DNA of 7,747 nt, taken from assembly GCA_031265725.1 (NCBI GenBank), contig JAISCH010000153.1:1-7747 (forward strand), read 5' to 3'. This stretch comes from Propionibacteriaceae bacterium (GTDB lineage: Bacteria; Actinomycetota; Actinomycetes; Propionibacteriales; Propionibacteriaceae). The notes under the pieces were generated by a model. It was not told the origin of the DNA, did not search any database, and was given only the letters and a program-made list of their open reading frames with translations. Below are positions 1 through 6,052 of this stretch, piece after piece. Every line of letters begins with the position of its first letter. The stretch's first letter is position 1. Both the position numbers and the translations under genes were made by a program.

Positions 1-2279
1 GCGGTCAGAGCAGCCCGCGGAATCTCGATCATGGTGCCGACCTTGTATTTGAGCTCGATGCCAGCCTCAGCGATGATCCGGTCGGCAGTGGAAGTGATGA
101 TGTTCTTGACGAAAGCCAACTCCTTCACCTCACCCACCAGCGGGATCATGATCTCTGGGGTGATCTTCCACTCGGGATGACGCTGCTGCACGTTGATCGC
201 GGCCTCGATGATCGCCTGGGTCTGCATCTCGCCGATCTCCGGATAGGAGACGTCCAAACGGCAGCCGCGATGGCCCATCATCGGGTTGAACTCATGCAAG
301 CTGGCGATGATCGTCTGCAAACGCTCATAGGACAGGCTCATCTCAGCGGCCAATTCCTTGATGTCCTTCTTGGCAGTCGGCAGGAATTCGTGCAACGGCG
401 GGTCAAGCAGCCGAATGGTGACCGGCAAGCCCTCCATCGCCTCGAAGATGCCCTCGAAGTCGCCGCGCTGCATCGGCAGCAACTTGCCCAAGGCGACCTT
501 GCGCTGCTCGACAGTCTCCGAGACGATCATCTCGCGAATCGCGGCGATCCGGTCGGCCTCGAAGAACATGTGTTCGGTACGGCACAGGCCGATACCCTCA
601 GCACCGAGTTCCTTGGCATGCCTGGCGTCCTCCGGAGTGTCGGCGTTGGTGCGAACCTTGAGCACGCGGCACTTGTCCGCCAACTCCATGATCCGGCCGA
701 AGTATCCGCTGATCGTGGCCGGAACAGTGGCGATCTGCTCTCCGTAGACGTTGCCAGTGGAGCCATCCAGCGAAATCCAGTCGCCCTCATGATAGACGGT
801 GCCGCCCAGCTCGAAAGCGGCTGGCTGTCCAGTGGCCGGATCCTCGGTGAAGACGATATCGCCCAGACCGGCGACACAACAGGTGCCCATGCCACGGGCT
901 ACCACAGCGGCGTGCGAGGTCATCCCGCCGCGAGCGGTGAGGATGCCCTGCGCGTAATGCATGCCCTCGATGTCCTCGGGGGTGGTCTCCAAGCGGACCA
1001 GGATCACCTTCTTGTCGGCTTTGCCTTCGGCGGCGGCGTACTCGGCGGTGAAGACCACCTGGCCGGTGGCGGCACCCGGAGAAGCGGGCAGGCCCTTGCC
1101 GATCACCTTGGCGGCAGCCAATCCAGCAATGTCGAACTGCGGGTGGAGCAGCGCGTCGATCTGCTTGGGATCGATCATCGCCACGGCCTGCTTCTCAGTG
1201 ATCTGGCCCTCGTCCAATAGGTCGCAGGCGATCTTGAACGCGGCGGCGGCGGTGCGCTTGCCGTTGCGGGTCTGCAGCATGAAGAGTTTGCCCTCTTCGA
1301 TGGTGAACTCCATGTCCTGCATATCGTGGTAGTGGTTCTCCAGCTTCGTCACGATGCCGACGAACTGCTCGTAGACAGCCGGGTTCTGCTCTTTCAACTG
1401 GTCGATGGTCTGCGGGGTGCGCACGCCGGCGACAACATCCTCGCCCTGAGCGTTCATCAGATACTCACCGAACAGGCCGGACTCGCCAGTGGAAGGGTTA
1501 CGGCTGAATGCCACGCCGGTGCCAGAAGTCTCCGACATATTGCCGAAGACCATCGACTGAACGTTGACGGCGGTGCCCCAGCTCGCCGGAATGTCGTTCA
1601 TCCGGCGGTAGTAGATGGCGCGCGGGTTGTCCCAAGAACGGAAGACAGCCTTGATCGCGCCAAACAACTGCTCAATCGGGTCGGACGGGAAGTCGGAACC
1701 AATCTTCGCCTTGTACGCGGCCTTGAACTGCTCAGCAAGCTCTTTGAGATCGTCAGCGGTCAGCTCAGTGTCCTGCTTGACACCACGGGCTTCCTTCATC
1801 TGGTCGATCAGCTTCTCGAAATACGCCTTGCCGACCTCCATGACGACATCGGAGTACATCTGGATGAACCGGCGATAGGAGTCGTAGGCGAAACGCGGGT
1901 TGTTGGTCTTGCGGGCGATGGTCTCCACCACGGCCTCGTTGATACCGAGGTTGAGAATGGTGTCCATCATGCCCGGCATGGACGCACGCGCACCGGAACG
2001 TACGCTAACCAGCAGCGGATTCTCCAAGTCACCGAACTTCTTGCCCTGCTGGGCTTCCAAACTGGCGACGTGCTCCAGGATTTCCGCCCGGATGGCGTCA
2101 TTGATCTGCTCACCGTCAGTGTAGTACTGGGTGCATGCCTCGGTAGTGATCGTAAAACCTTGTGGAACCGGCATCCCCAGCCCGGTCATCTCAGCGAGGT
2201 TGGCACCTTTGCCGCCGAGAAGGTTCCGCATAGATGAGTCGCCTTCGCTGAACTCATAGACGTATTTCATGTCTGACAT
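1..2279 (-). CDS. ppdK: Pyruvate phosphate dikinase, 3' end cut by window edge
   Basis: This enzyme interconverts pyruvate + ATP + Pi and PEP + AMP + PPi in the cytoplasm; in fermenters it often runs as a PPi-saving glycolytic step. The minus frame is open from ATG at 2279 to the window edge (759 complete codons; bacterial PPDK is about 875). The protein starts MSDMKYVYEFSEGD, then the ATP-grasp region with LLGGKGANLAEM (Lys24) and VRSGARASMPGMMDTILNLG near residues 90-110. The central phosphohistidine domain carries GGMTSHAAVVARGMG, with catalytic His456 at 912-914 (equivalent to His455 of the Clostridium symbiosum enzyme as I recall it). The PEP/pyruvate barrel follows, with VRTNADTPEDA, GIGLCRTEHMFFEADR, LLDPPLHEFLP and GTMIEIPRAALT at the edge. 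The catalytic Cys of the C-terminal barrel lies outside the window. The ATG at 2279 is preferred over the Met codon at 2270 because AAGGAGA lies 11 nt upstream of it. Spot translation along the gene found no frameshift. Family assignment is very secure. Confidence 0.97.
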   Translation of the reverse strand, partial: MSDMKYVYEFSEGDSSMRNLLGGKGANLAEMTGLGMPVPQGFTITTEACTQYYTDGEQINDAIRAEILEHVASLEAQQGKKFGDLENPLLVSVRSGARASMPGMMDTILNLGINEAVVETIARKTNNPRFAYDSYRRFIQMYSDVVMEVGKAYFEKLIDQMKEARGVKQDTELTADDLKELAEQFKAAYKAKIGSDFPSDPIEQLFGAIKAVFRSWDNPRAIYYRRMNDIPASWGTAVNVQSMVFGNMSETSGTGVAFSRNPSTGESGLFGEYLMNAQGEDVVAGVRTPQTIDQLKEQNPAVYEQFVGIVTKLENHYHDMQDMEFTIEEGKLFMLQTRNGKRTAAAAFKIACDLLDEGQITEKQAVAMIDPKQIDALLHPQFDIAGLAAAKVIGKGLPASPGAATGQVVFTAEYAAAEGKADKKVILVRLETTPEDIEGMHYAQGILTARGGMTSHAAVVARGMGTCCVAGLGDIVFTEDPATGQPAAFELGGTVYHEGDWISLDGSTGNVYGEQIATVPATISGYFGRIMELADKCRVLKVRTNADTPEDARHAKELGAEGIGLCRTEHMFFEADRIAAIREMIVSETVEQRKVALGKLLPMQRGDFEGIFEAMEGLPVTIRLLDPPLHEFLPTAKKDIKELAAEMSLSYERLQTIIASLHEFNPMMGHRGCRLDVSYPEIGEMQTQAIIEAAINVQQRHPEWKITPEIMIPLVGEVKELAFVKNIITSTADRIIAEAGIELKYKVGTMIEIPRAALT

Positions 2280-2290
2280 TTGAGAGTAAG

Positions 2291-2297
2291 TCTCCTT
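2291..2297 (-). promoter_or_regulatory. Ribosome binding site of ppdK
   Basis: Read on the minus strand, AAGGAGA lies 11 nt before ATG 2279. It supports that start over the next in-frame Met at 2270, which would be 20 nt away. Confidence 0.7.
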
Positions 2298-2314
2298 GCT
2301 GTTGCCTCGTTCGT

Positions 2315-2373
2315 CTCCCTGACCTGATCACGAAAGGGAGTTTCGATGATCGTGCCGCGCGCTCCCTGGGAGG
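2315..2373 (-). promoter_or_regulatory. Structured ppdK 5' leader with competing hairpins
   Basis: One hairpin pairs CGAAA (2331-2335) with TTTCG (2341-2345) around a GGGAG loop, extended by GATCA (2326-2330) with TGATC (2347-2351) across a single bulged A2346. On the plus strand the loop and its neighbour, AGGGAG at 2335-2340, are also complementary to CTCCCT at 2315-2320 and to a second CTCCCT at 2362-2367, which is itself followed by GGGAGG at 2368-2373. In the ppdK transcript these segments could form mutually exclusive stems between promoter and Shine-Dalgarno. I do not recognise a known riboswitch class. A possible minus-strand promoter is TTTTGG (2463-2458), 18 nt, TATGAA (2439-2434), but it is weak. 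That the leader regulates ppdK is inference from complementarity only. Confidence 0.35.
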
Positions 2374-2448
2374 CTTTTTCCAGAGAACCCAATCAAACAG
2401 GCTAGCCGGGACAGAAAAATTCCTTCGTCTTGTTTCATACTTGTTCAT

Positions 2449-2481
2449 GTGACACGCCCAAAACTGAAATAGTGATATATA
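2449..2481 (+). promoter_or_regulatory. Possible promoter of the family-1 glycosidase
   Basis: GTGACA (2449-2454) resembles a -35 box and is followed after 18 nt by TGATAT (2473-2478), inside an AT-rich patch GATATATAC unlike the surrounding DNA. An alternative -10, TATATA at 2476-2481, would need a 21-nt spacer. Consensus match is modest. The site lies in the divergent region shared with ppdK, so a regulator bound here could affect both genes. Confidence 0.25.
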
Positions 2482-2507
2482 CGAATCTGCCACGATGGAT
2501 ATGTGTC

Positions 2508-2514
2508 AAGGAGG
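2508..2514 (+). promoter_or_regulatory. Ribosome binding site deciding the glycosidase start
   Basis: A perfect AAGGAGG ends 3 nt before ATG 2518. The in-frame GTG at 2503 would place this site inside the coding sequence, so ATG 2518 is preferred although the spacing is short. Confidence 0.6.
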
Positions 2515-2517
2515 ATC

Positions 2518-3792
2518 ATGTCCACATTCTCACTCAACGGGCTAGAGCTAGGCGTAGCCACCGCAGCGACCCAGGTCGAAGGCGGGGAAATCGATACCAA
2601 CTGGCACCGCTGGGCTAAAATGCCTGGTCGGATAGCCGATAGTTCCACTCCGGCGCGCGCGGCCGACCACTGGAACCGGGTCGATGAAGACATTGAATTG
2701 CTGCGCCGACTCGGCGTCAAGCATTACCGGATGGGCCTGGAATGGGCGCGCATCGAGCCTGCGCCGGGCGTCTATTCACTGGAAGCTCTGGGTCACTATG
2801 TGGACGAGCTGACCAAACTGCGCGAGGCCGGGATCACTCCACTGGTGACGCTGCACCACTTCAACAACCCCGGATGGCTGGAAAGCACCGGCGCTTGGGC
2901 GCGTTCGCACACCATCGGTGTTTTCGAGCGCTACGTCTACCGGGTGATGGAGGCGTTCCAAGGGCTAGTCACCGACTGGGTAACCATCAACGAGCCGAAC
3001 GTCTACGCGACCAAAGCATATCTGGCCGGGGATTGGCCGCCGGGGCACAAGTCGTTGCCGGAGGCGGTCCGGGTGATGGAGCACCTGTCGTACGCGCATA
3101 TCATCGCCTACAAGCTGATTCACGACATGGTGCCGGACGCACGGGTCGGGGTGGCCCATCATCTGCGTGCCTTCCGGCCCTCCCGGAAGTGGCATCCCAT
3201 CGACCAAGTGGCGCATTTCGGCATGGACTACCTGTTCCAGAGCGTGATCATGCGGGCGATGAGTCTGGTACGATTCCGTGCTCCGCTCAAGCAGCCGCAG
3301 CACGTCCGGCCGGGGAAGTACTACGACTTCCAGGGCATCAACTATTACACCCCCTCAGAGGTGCGCAATCTGCGGGAAGGCCCTGGTCGCGGTGTCCCGG
3401 TGAACGATCTGGGCTGGGAAATCTATCCGGAGGGCATCGCTGAGCTGGCGCGGAGCGTCAGCAAGGACTATCCCGGCCCCATCTATATCACCGAGAACGG
3501 CACCGCCGACGCCAATGACTCTTTCCGGCCACTGTTCATCCACGACCATCTCAAGCAACTGGTGGAATCCGAGCTGCCGATTGAGCGCTACTACTACTGG
3601 TGCTTCACCGACAACTGGGAATGGGCCGAGGGCGAGGAGCCGCGCTTCGGCCTGCTCGGCCTCGACTATGACACCCAAGAGCGGGTCTGGCGCGACTCGG
3701 CCGCTTTCTACGCCGACATCATCGCCAATGACGGGGTGACCGAGGACGCCTACCAGCGTTGGGTGGCTTCGCGGGCCTACAACACTAATTAA
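2518..3792 (+). CDS. Family 1 glycoside hydrolase (beta-glucosidase-like)
   Basis: This is a retaining beta-glycosidase of GH1, 424 aa from ATG 2518, slightly short for the family (about 440-480). No signal peptide or membrane segment is visible, so it should act on imported small glycosides in the cytoplasm. The active site looks complete: Gln19 in ATQVEGG, His114 in TLHHFNNPGW, acid/base Glu159 in TINEPN, Tyr276 in GINYYTP, nucleophile Glu326 in ITENG, and Trp361 with Glu368-Trp369 in WCFTDNWEWAEG, followed by the family's usual RFGLLGLDYDTQ stretch. The Ser/Lys/Tyr phosphate-binding pattern of 6-phospho-beta-glucosidases is not apparent after the EW pair, which favours an unphosphorylated substrate. 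No transporter or sugar regulator is adjacent, so the sugar cannot be named. It is divergent from ppdK and 46 nt upstream of the DUF1015 gene. The family call is secure; the substrate is unknown. Confidence 0.92.
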   Translation: MSTFSLNGLELGVATAATQVEGGEIDTNWHRWAKMPGRIADSSTPARAADHWNRVDEDIELLRRLGVKHYRMGLEWARIEPAPGVYSLEALGHYVDELTKLREAGITPLVTLHHFNNPGWLESTGAWARSHTIGVFERYVYRVMEAFQGLVTDWVTINEPNVYATKAYLAGDWPPGHKSLPEAVRVMEHLSYAHIIAYKLIHDMVPDARVGVAHHLRAFRPSRKWHPIDQVAHFGMDYLFQSVIMRAMSLVRFRAPLKQPQHVRPGKYYDFQGINYYTPSEVRNLREGPGRGVPVNDLGWEIYPEGIAELARSVSKDYPGPIYITENGTADANDSFRPLFIHDHLKQLVESELPIERYYYWCFTDNWEWAEGEEPRFGLLGLDYDTQERVWRDSAAFYADIIANDGVTEDAYQRWVASRAYNTN

Positions 3793-3826
3793 ATAGGTAT
3801 ATGTGGTAGAGAGGGATGACTTTGGC

Positions 3827-3832
3827 TACGCT
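3827..3832 (+). promoter_or_regulatory. Candidate -10 box for leaderless DUF1015 transcript
   Basis: TACGCT fits the TAnnnT pattern common in actinobacterial -10 boxes and ends 6 nt before ATG 3839, where a transcript could begin exactly at the start codon. No Shine-Dalgarno sequence lies at a usable distance from that ATG; the nearest purine-rich run (GAGAGGGA) is more than 20 nt away. No convincing -35 is seen. Confidence 0.3.
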
Positions 3833-3838
3833 GGCCCC

Positions 3839-5119
3839 ATGCCAGCTTTCGCACCTTTCCGGGCTTATCGCTATGCGCCGGGTATCGAGCTATCGGCGGT
3901 CATCGCCCCGCCCTATGACGTGCTCTCCGACGCGGAGATCGCCCAGTTGAAGGCGCTCGACCCGCACAACATCACCCATATCGACATTCCAGCGGGCGGC
4001 GACCTGTCCCGGCCCGGCCAGGCTTTTGCCGCAGCGGAAGGTGACGATCCCTACCTCCGGGCCGCCGACACGCTGCGCGCATGGATCGCGGAAGGTGTGC
4101 TCGTGCTGGACGAGCAACCGTCGTACACCTGTTACCGGATGAGTTTCACCGACTCGACCGGCATCGCCCGCGAGATCGTCGGCGTGCTAGGCGGGTTGGA
4201 AGTGGTGGACACCTCGGCCGAGCCAGTGGCCGGGAGCACGACGGTGCTCCCGCATGAGCGGATCACCCCGAAAGCGGTGAGCGACCGGCTCGACCTGACC
4301 AGGGCCACTTCAGCGAACCTCTCCCCGGTCTGGGGACTCTCACTGGCTGACGGGCTGACTGCCGCGCTGGCGGAACCCGGCGAATTCGTCGGTGAATTGA
4401 CCGTTGCGGGCGTCTTGCACCGGGTGGAGCGGATCACCGACCCAGCCCGGATCGCGGAGATAACCGCCATCCTGGCCGCTGACGATGTGCTCATCGCTGA
4501 CGGCCATCATCGTTATTCGATCTCGCGCAGCTACCGCGACGAGATTCGCGCCGCCACCGGACGTACCGACACCCCGGCGGAATACACGCTCGCCTTCGTA
4601 AATGAATTGGTCGATGAGCAGCTTTCCATCGAGGCGATCCATCGGCTCTATTCCGGCATCTGCCTAGAGCACCTACGCGGCGTGCTCTCGGAGACCTTCA
4701 CTATCACGCCGATGGATGACCGGCCCGGGCCGGAGACGTTGGCGCAGTTGGTGAGGCTCGGTCGGCTGGCCCTGCTACACCCGGATGGCAAGGCGGAATG
4801 GCTCACTCTCAAAGAGGGAGCATGCTCCGGTGTGCGCAACATAGACGGCGCGTATCTAGAGCATGCTCTACGTGGTGTAGCCGAGTCCCCACACGGCTCC
4901 AACCTCCAAGTGAGCTACCAACACGGCCTGGACGAGATGCTGCAAGCCGTCTCCTCGGGTGCCTACACCGCCGGAATCCTGATCCGCCCCACCAGCCTGG
5001 ACGAGATCAGGCGCACCGCCCGCGAACGCCTACTGATGCCCCCGAAGTCAACCTTCTTCACCCCGAAACTCCGCACCGGCCTAGTAATCAGACCCACCGG
5101 CGCTGCCTCCGTTGCTTAG
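3839..5119 (+). CDS. DUF1015 family protein with DGHHR motif
   Basis: This is a soluble 426-aa protein of the DUF1015 family, with no experimentally assigned role that I can state with certainty. Family landmarks run in order: MPAFAPFRAYRY at the N-terminus, VIAPPYDVLS (residues 21-30), VLPHERITP with His139-Glu140-Arg141, the segment DRLDLTRATSANLSP, LIADGHHRYSISRSYRDE with Asp221-Gly222-His223-His224-Arg225, and the C-terminal signature MPPKSTFFTPKL from Met400. A longer reading begins at GTG 3803, but family members normally start just before the APFR segment, so ATG 3839 is preferred; the 12 extra residues (starting MVERDDFG) look non-conserved. The gene follows the glycosidase by 46 nt and may be partly co-transcribed with it or have its own promoter. 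DGHHR resembles the signature of ParB/sulfiredoxin-fold proteins, including free serine kinases of the SerK type, so a phosphotransfer role is possible but is inference only. Confidence 0.88.
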   Translation: MPAFAPFRAYRYAPGIELSAVIAPPYDVLSDAEIAQLKALDPHNITHIDIPAGGDLSRPGQAFAAAEGDDPYLRAADTLRAWIAEGVLVLDEQPSYTCYRMSFTDSTGIAREIVGVLGGLEVVDTSAEPVAGSTTVLPHERITPKAVSDRLDLTRATSANLSPVWGLSLADGLTAALAEPGEFVGELTVAGVLHRVERITDPARIAEITAILAADDVLIADGHHRYSISRSYRDEIRAATGRTDTPAEYTLAFVNELVDEQLSIEAIHRLYSGICLEHLRGVLSETFTITPMDDRPGPETLAQLVRLGRLALLHPDGKAEWLTLKEGACSGVRNIDGAYLEHALRGVAESPHGSNLQVSYQHGLDEMLQAVSSGAYTAGILIRPTSLDEIRRTARERLLMPPKSTFFTPKLRTGLVIRPTGAASVA

Positions 5120-5218
5120 AAAAACCAAACTACCCAACGGAACACCACCGACTCAGCCCTGGACAACCCTTACCCTGTGATGCCCAATGTCCTACCCCAT
5201 CGCGCCATAGCAAGCCTG

Positions 5219-5240
5219 ATTGAGAGCCGCACAACTCAAT
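5219..5240 (+). terminator. Weak hairpin between the convergent DUF1015 and toxin genes
   Basis: ATTGAG (5219-5224) pairs with CTCAAT (5235-5240) around a 10-nt loop, followed on the plus strand by AGGTTTT. The 6-bp stem is AT-rich and the T-tract is short, so it is a poor intrinsic terminator. It overlaps the stop codon of the toxin gene on the other strand. The rest of 5120-5235 shows no gene. Confidence 0.2.
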
Positions 5241-5607
5241 AGGTTTTGACGTCGTATTTGCGGATGCTCGAATCTGCGGTGATGATCGGGATGTTCTCGG
5301 CGATGGCTTGGGCTATCAGCAGCCGGTCGAACGGATCACGGTGATGCCAGGGGAGGGTGCCGAGCAGGGCTGCGTGCTTGGCTAGCAGCGGCAACTGGTC
5401 GAAGCCTCCGTTCAACAGGCTGAGCAGGTATTCGTCAACGATTTCGAGCTTGCCGATAGAACGTTTGATTTCAATTTCAGCGATGCTGACTGCGGACACC
5501 AAGACGATATTCGCTTGGTCTGATAACAGGGTGCGCTGGCGGCTGGTCAGCCGGTCGGCGTCAGTGAGCCACCACAGCAGGATATGGGTGTCGGCCAACA
5601 GTCTCAT
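5236..5607 (-). CDS. vapC: PIN-domain ribonuclease toxin, VapC-like
   Basis: This is the toxin of a type II toxin-antitoxin pair, 123 aa, the normal size for a single PIN domain. VapC-type PIN proteins are Mg-dependent ribonucleases that cut tRNA or rRNA and arrest growth when the antitoxin is lost. It belongs to the group starting with DTHILLWW. The acidic metal-binding residues are present: Asp6 (ADTHILLW), Glu44 (SIAEIEIK), Asp94 (HRDPFDRLLIAQA, with Asp91 nearby) and Asp112 (ITADS), so the nuclease looks intact. ATG 5607 overlaps the antitoxin stop by 4 nt (ATGA) and has no strong Shine-Dalgarno, which suggests translational coupling to the antitoxin. The gene converges on DUF1015. The RNA target cannot be read from sequence. 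Confidence 0.92.
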   Translation of the reverse strand: MRLLADTHILLWWLTDADRLTSRQRTLLSDQANIVLVSAVSIAEIEIKRSIGKLEIVDEYLLSLLNGGFDQLPLLAKHAALLGTLPWHHRDPFDRLLIAQAIAENIPIITADSSIRKYDVKTY

Positions 5608-5840
5608 CGGGCATCCGTCTCGTACCAGTCAGCGAGTTCGGAGGGACTGAGCTCGTCAAAGTCGGCTGAGATGACAATCCGGCCTTTTAGCGCCCCTGGC
5701 ACCCGGGGACGTTGCGGGTCGAGGGGTGCCAGCTTGGCGACCGGACGGCCATGCCTGGTCAGGATCGTCTCTTCGCCGGCTTCCGCGCGTTCCACCAGCC
5801 GAGAAAGATGGGTTTTCGCCTCATAGATACTCACACTCAT
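5604..5840 (-). CDS. vapB: Phd/YefM-family antitoxin of the VapC-like toxin
   Basis: This 78-aa antitoxin has a Phd/YefM-type N-terminal DNA-binding half, MSVSIYEAKTHLSRLVERA, then GEETILTRHGRPVAKLAPL, typical of partners of PIN toxins with the DTHILLW start. The C-terminal part, with GRIVISADFDELSPSE, matches the usual toxin-wrapping tail. It is expected to neutralise the toxin and, with it, repress its own promoter. ATG 5840 has no Shine-Dalgarno sequence; a good -10 box lies 7 nt upstream, so the mRNA probably starts at or next to the AUG. The symbol follows general vapBC usage; by domain it is a Phd-type antitoxin. Confidence 0.88.
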   Translation of the reverse strand: MSVSIYEAKTHLSRLVERAEAGEETILTRHGRPVAKLAPLDPQRPRVPGALKGRIVISADFDELSPSELADWYETDAR

Positions 5841-5847
5841 ATTTCAA

Positions 5848-5876
5848 AAGATACCAAATTAGTCTGGTCTGGTCTA
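5848..5876 (-). promoter_or_regulatory. Promoter of the toxin-antitoxin operon, probably leaderless
   Basis: Read on the minus strand, TAGACC (5876-5871, 4 of 6 matches to TTGACA), a 17-nt spacer and TATCTT (5853-5848) precede ATG 5840 by 7 nt. Transcription should therefore begin at or within a base of the start codon, consistent with the absent Shine-Dalgarno. Confidence 0.5.
5862..5876. repeat. Three tandem 5-bp repeats in the toxin-antitoxin promoter
   Basis: GTCTG (5862-5866), GTCTG (5867-5871) and GTCTA (5872-5876) lie head to tail, covering the candidate -35 and the start of the spacer. The position suits an operator for the antitoxin or its complex, but no binding motif is known to me for this case. 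Confidence 0.4.
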
Positions 5877-5881
5877 GGCAA

Positions 5882-5887
5882 AATAAT
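5882..5887 (+). promoter_or_regulatory. Possible -10 box upstream of the CoA-transferase
   Basis: AATAAT matches 5 of 6 bases of TATAAT, but the sequence 17 nt upstream (TTAGTC, 5859-5864) is a poor -35. It would give a leader of about 160 nt containing an imperfect hairpin (GCTC 5907-5910 with GAGC 5915-5918 as core). A later TAGCCT at 6003-6008 is an alternative -10. The remainder of 5888-6041 shows no gene. Confidence 0.2.
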
Positions 5888-6041
5888 ACCGGGGAATCCG
5901 CGCCGCGCTCGCTGGAGCGGCCAAGATTAGAGTGGGGACGAAGGTGTCGCCGCTGGGATCGGGGCTATTTGGTCATTCGCAGAAAAATGAGCGCAAAACC
6001 GATAGCCTAGCCAAGGACGCGATAGGCCCAAAACCAAAGAC

Positions 6042-6047
6042 GAGGAG
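6042..6047 (+). promoter_or_regulatory. Ribosome binding site of the CoA-transferase
   Basis: GAGGAG is followed after 5 nt by ATG 6053, an ideal arrangement that fixes the start. Confidence 0.75.
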
Positions 6048-6052
6048 AGAGC

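Noticed and set aside
177..1220. Long plus-strand open frame of 347 codons
   Set aside because: It lies antisense inside ppdK, whose minus-strand translation shows continuous PPDK motifs; the plus-strand product has no recognisable domain and is a GC-rich shadow.
1326..2237. Plus-strand open frame of 303 codons
   Set aside because: Also antisense to the N-terminal part of ppdK, low in recognisable motifs, with no supporting ribosome binding site noted.
2362..2378. CTCC/GGAG followed by TTTTT, terminator-like on the plus strand
   Set aside because: The stem is only 4 bp with a 3-nt loop, and no plus-strand gene lies upstream to terminate; it is better read as part of the ppdK leader pairing.
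2328..2438. Possible leader peptide on the minus strand starting MKQDEGIF upstream of ppdK
   Set aside because: An open frame of about 36 codons exists, but there is no Shine-Dalgarno, no run of regulatory codons and no evidence of conservation.
2254..2493. Minus-strand 79-codon open frame crossing the ppdK start
   Set aside because: It overlaps the ppdK leader and first codons in another frame, and its sequence is explained by leader and promoter DNA.
4798..5223. Plus-strand 141-codon open frame
   Set aside because: It overlaps the conserved C-terminal part of DUF1015 in another frame and ends in C-rich non-coding sequence; the product is Arg/Pro-rich with no domain.
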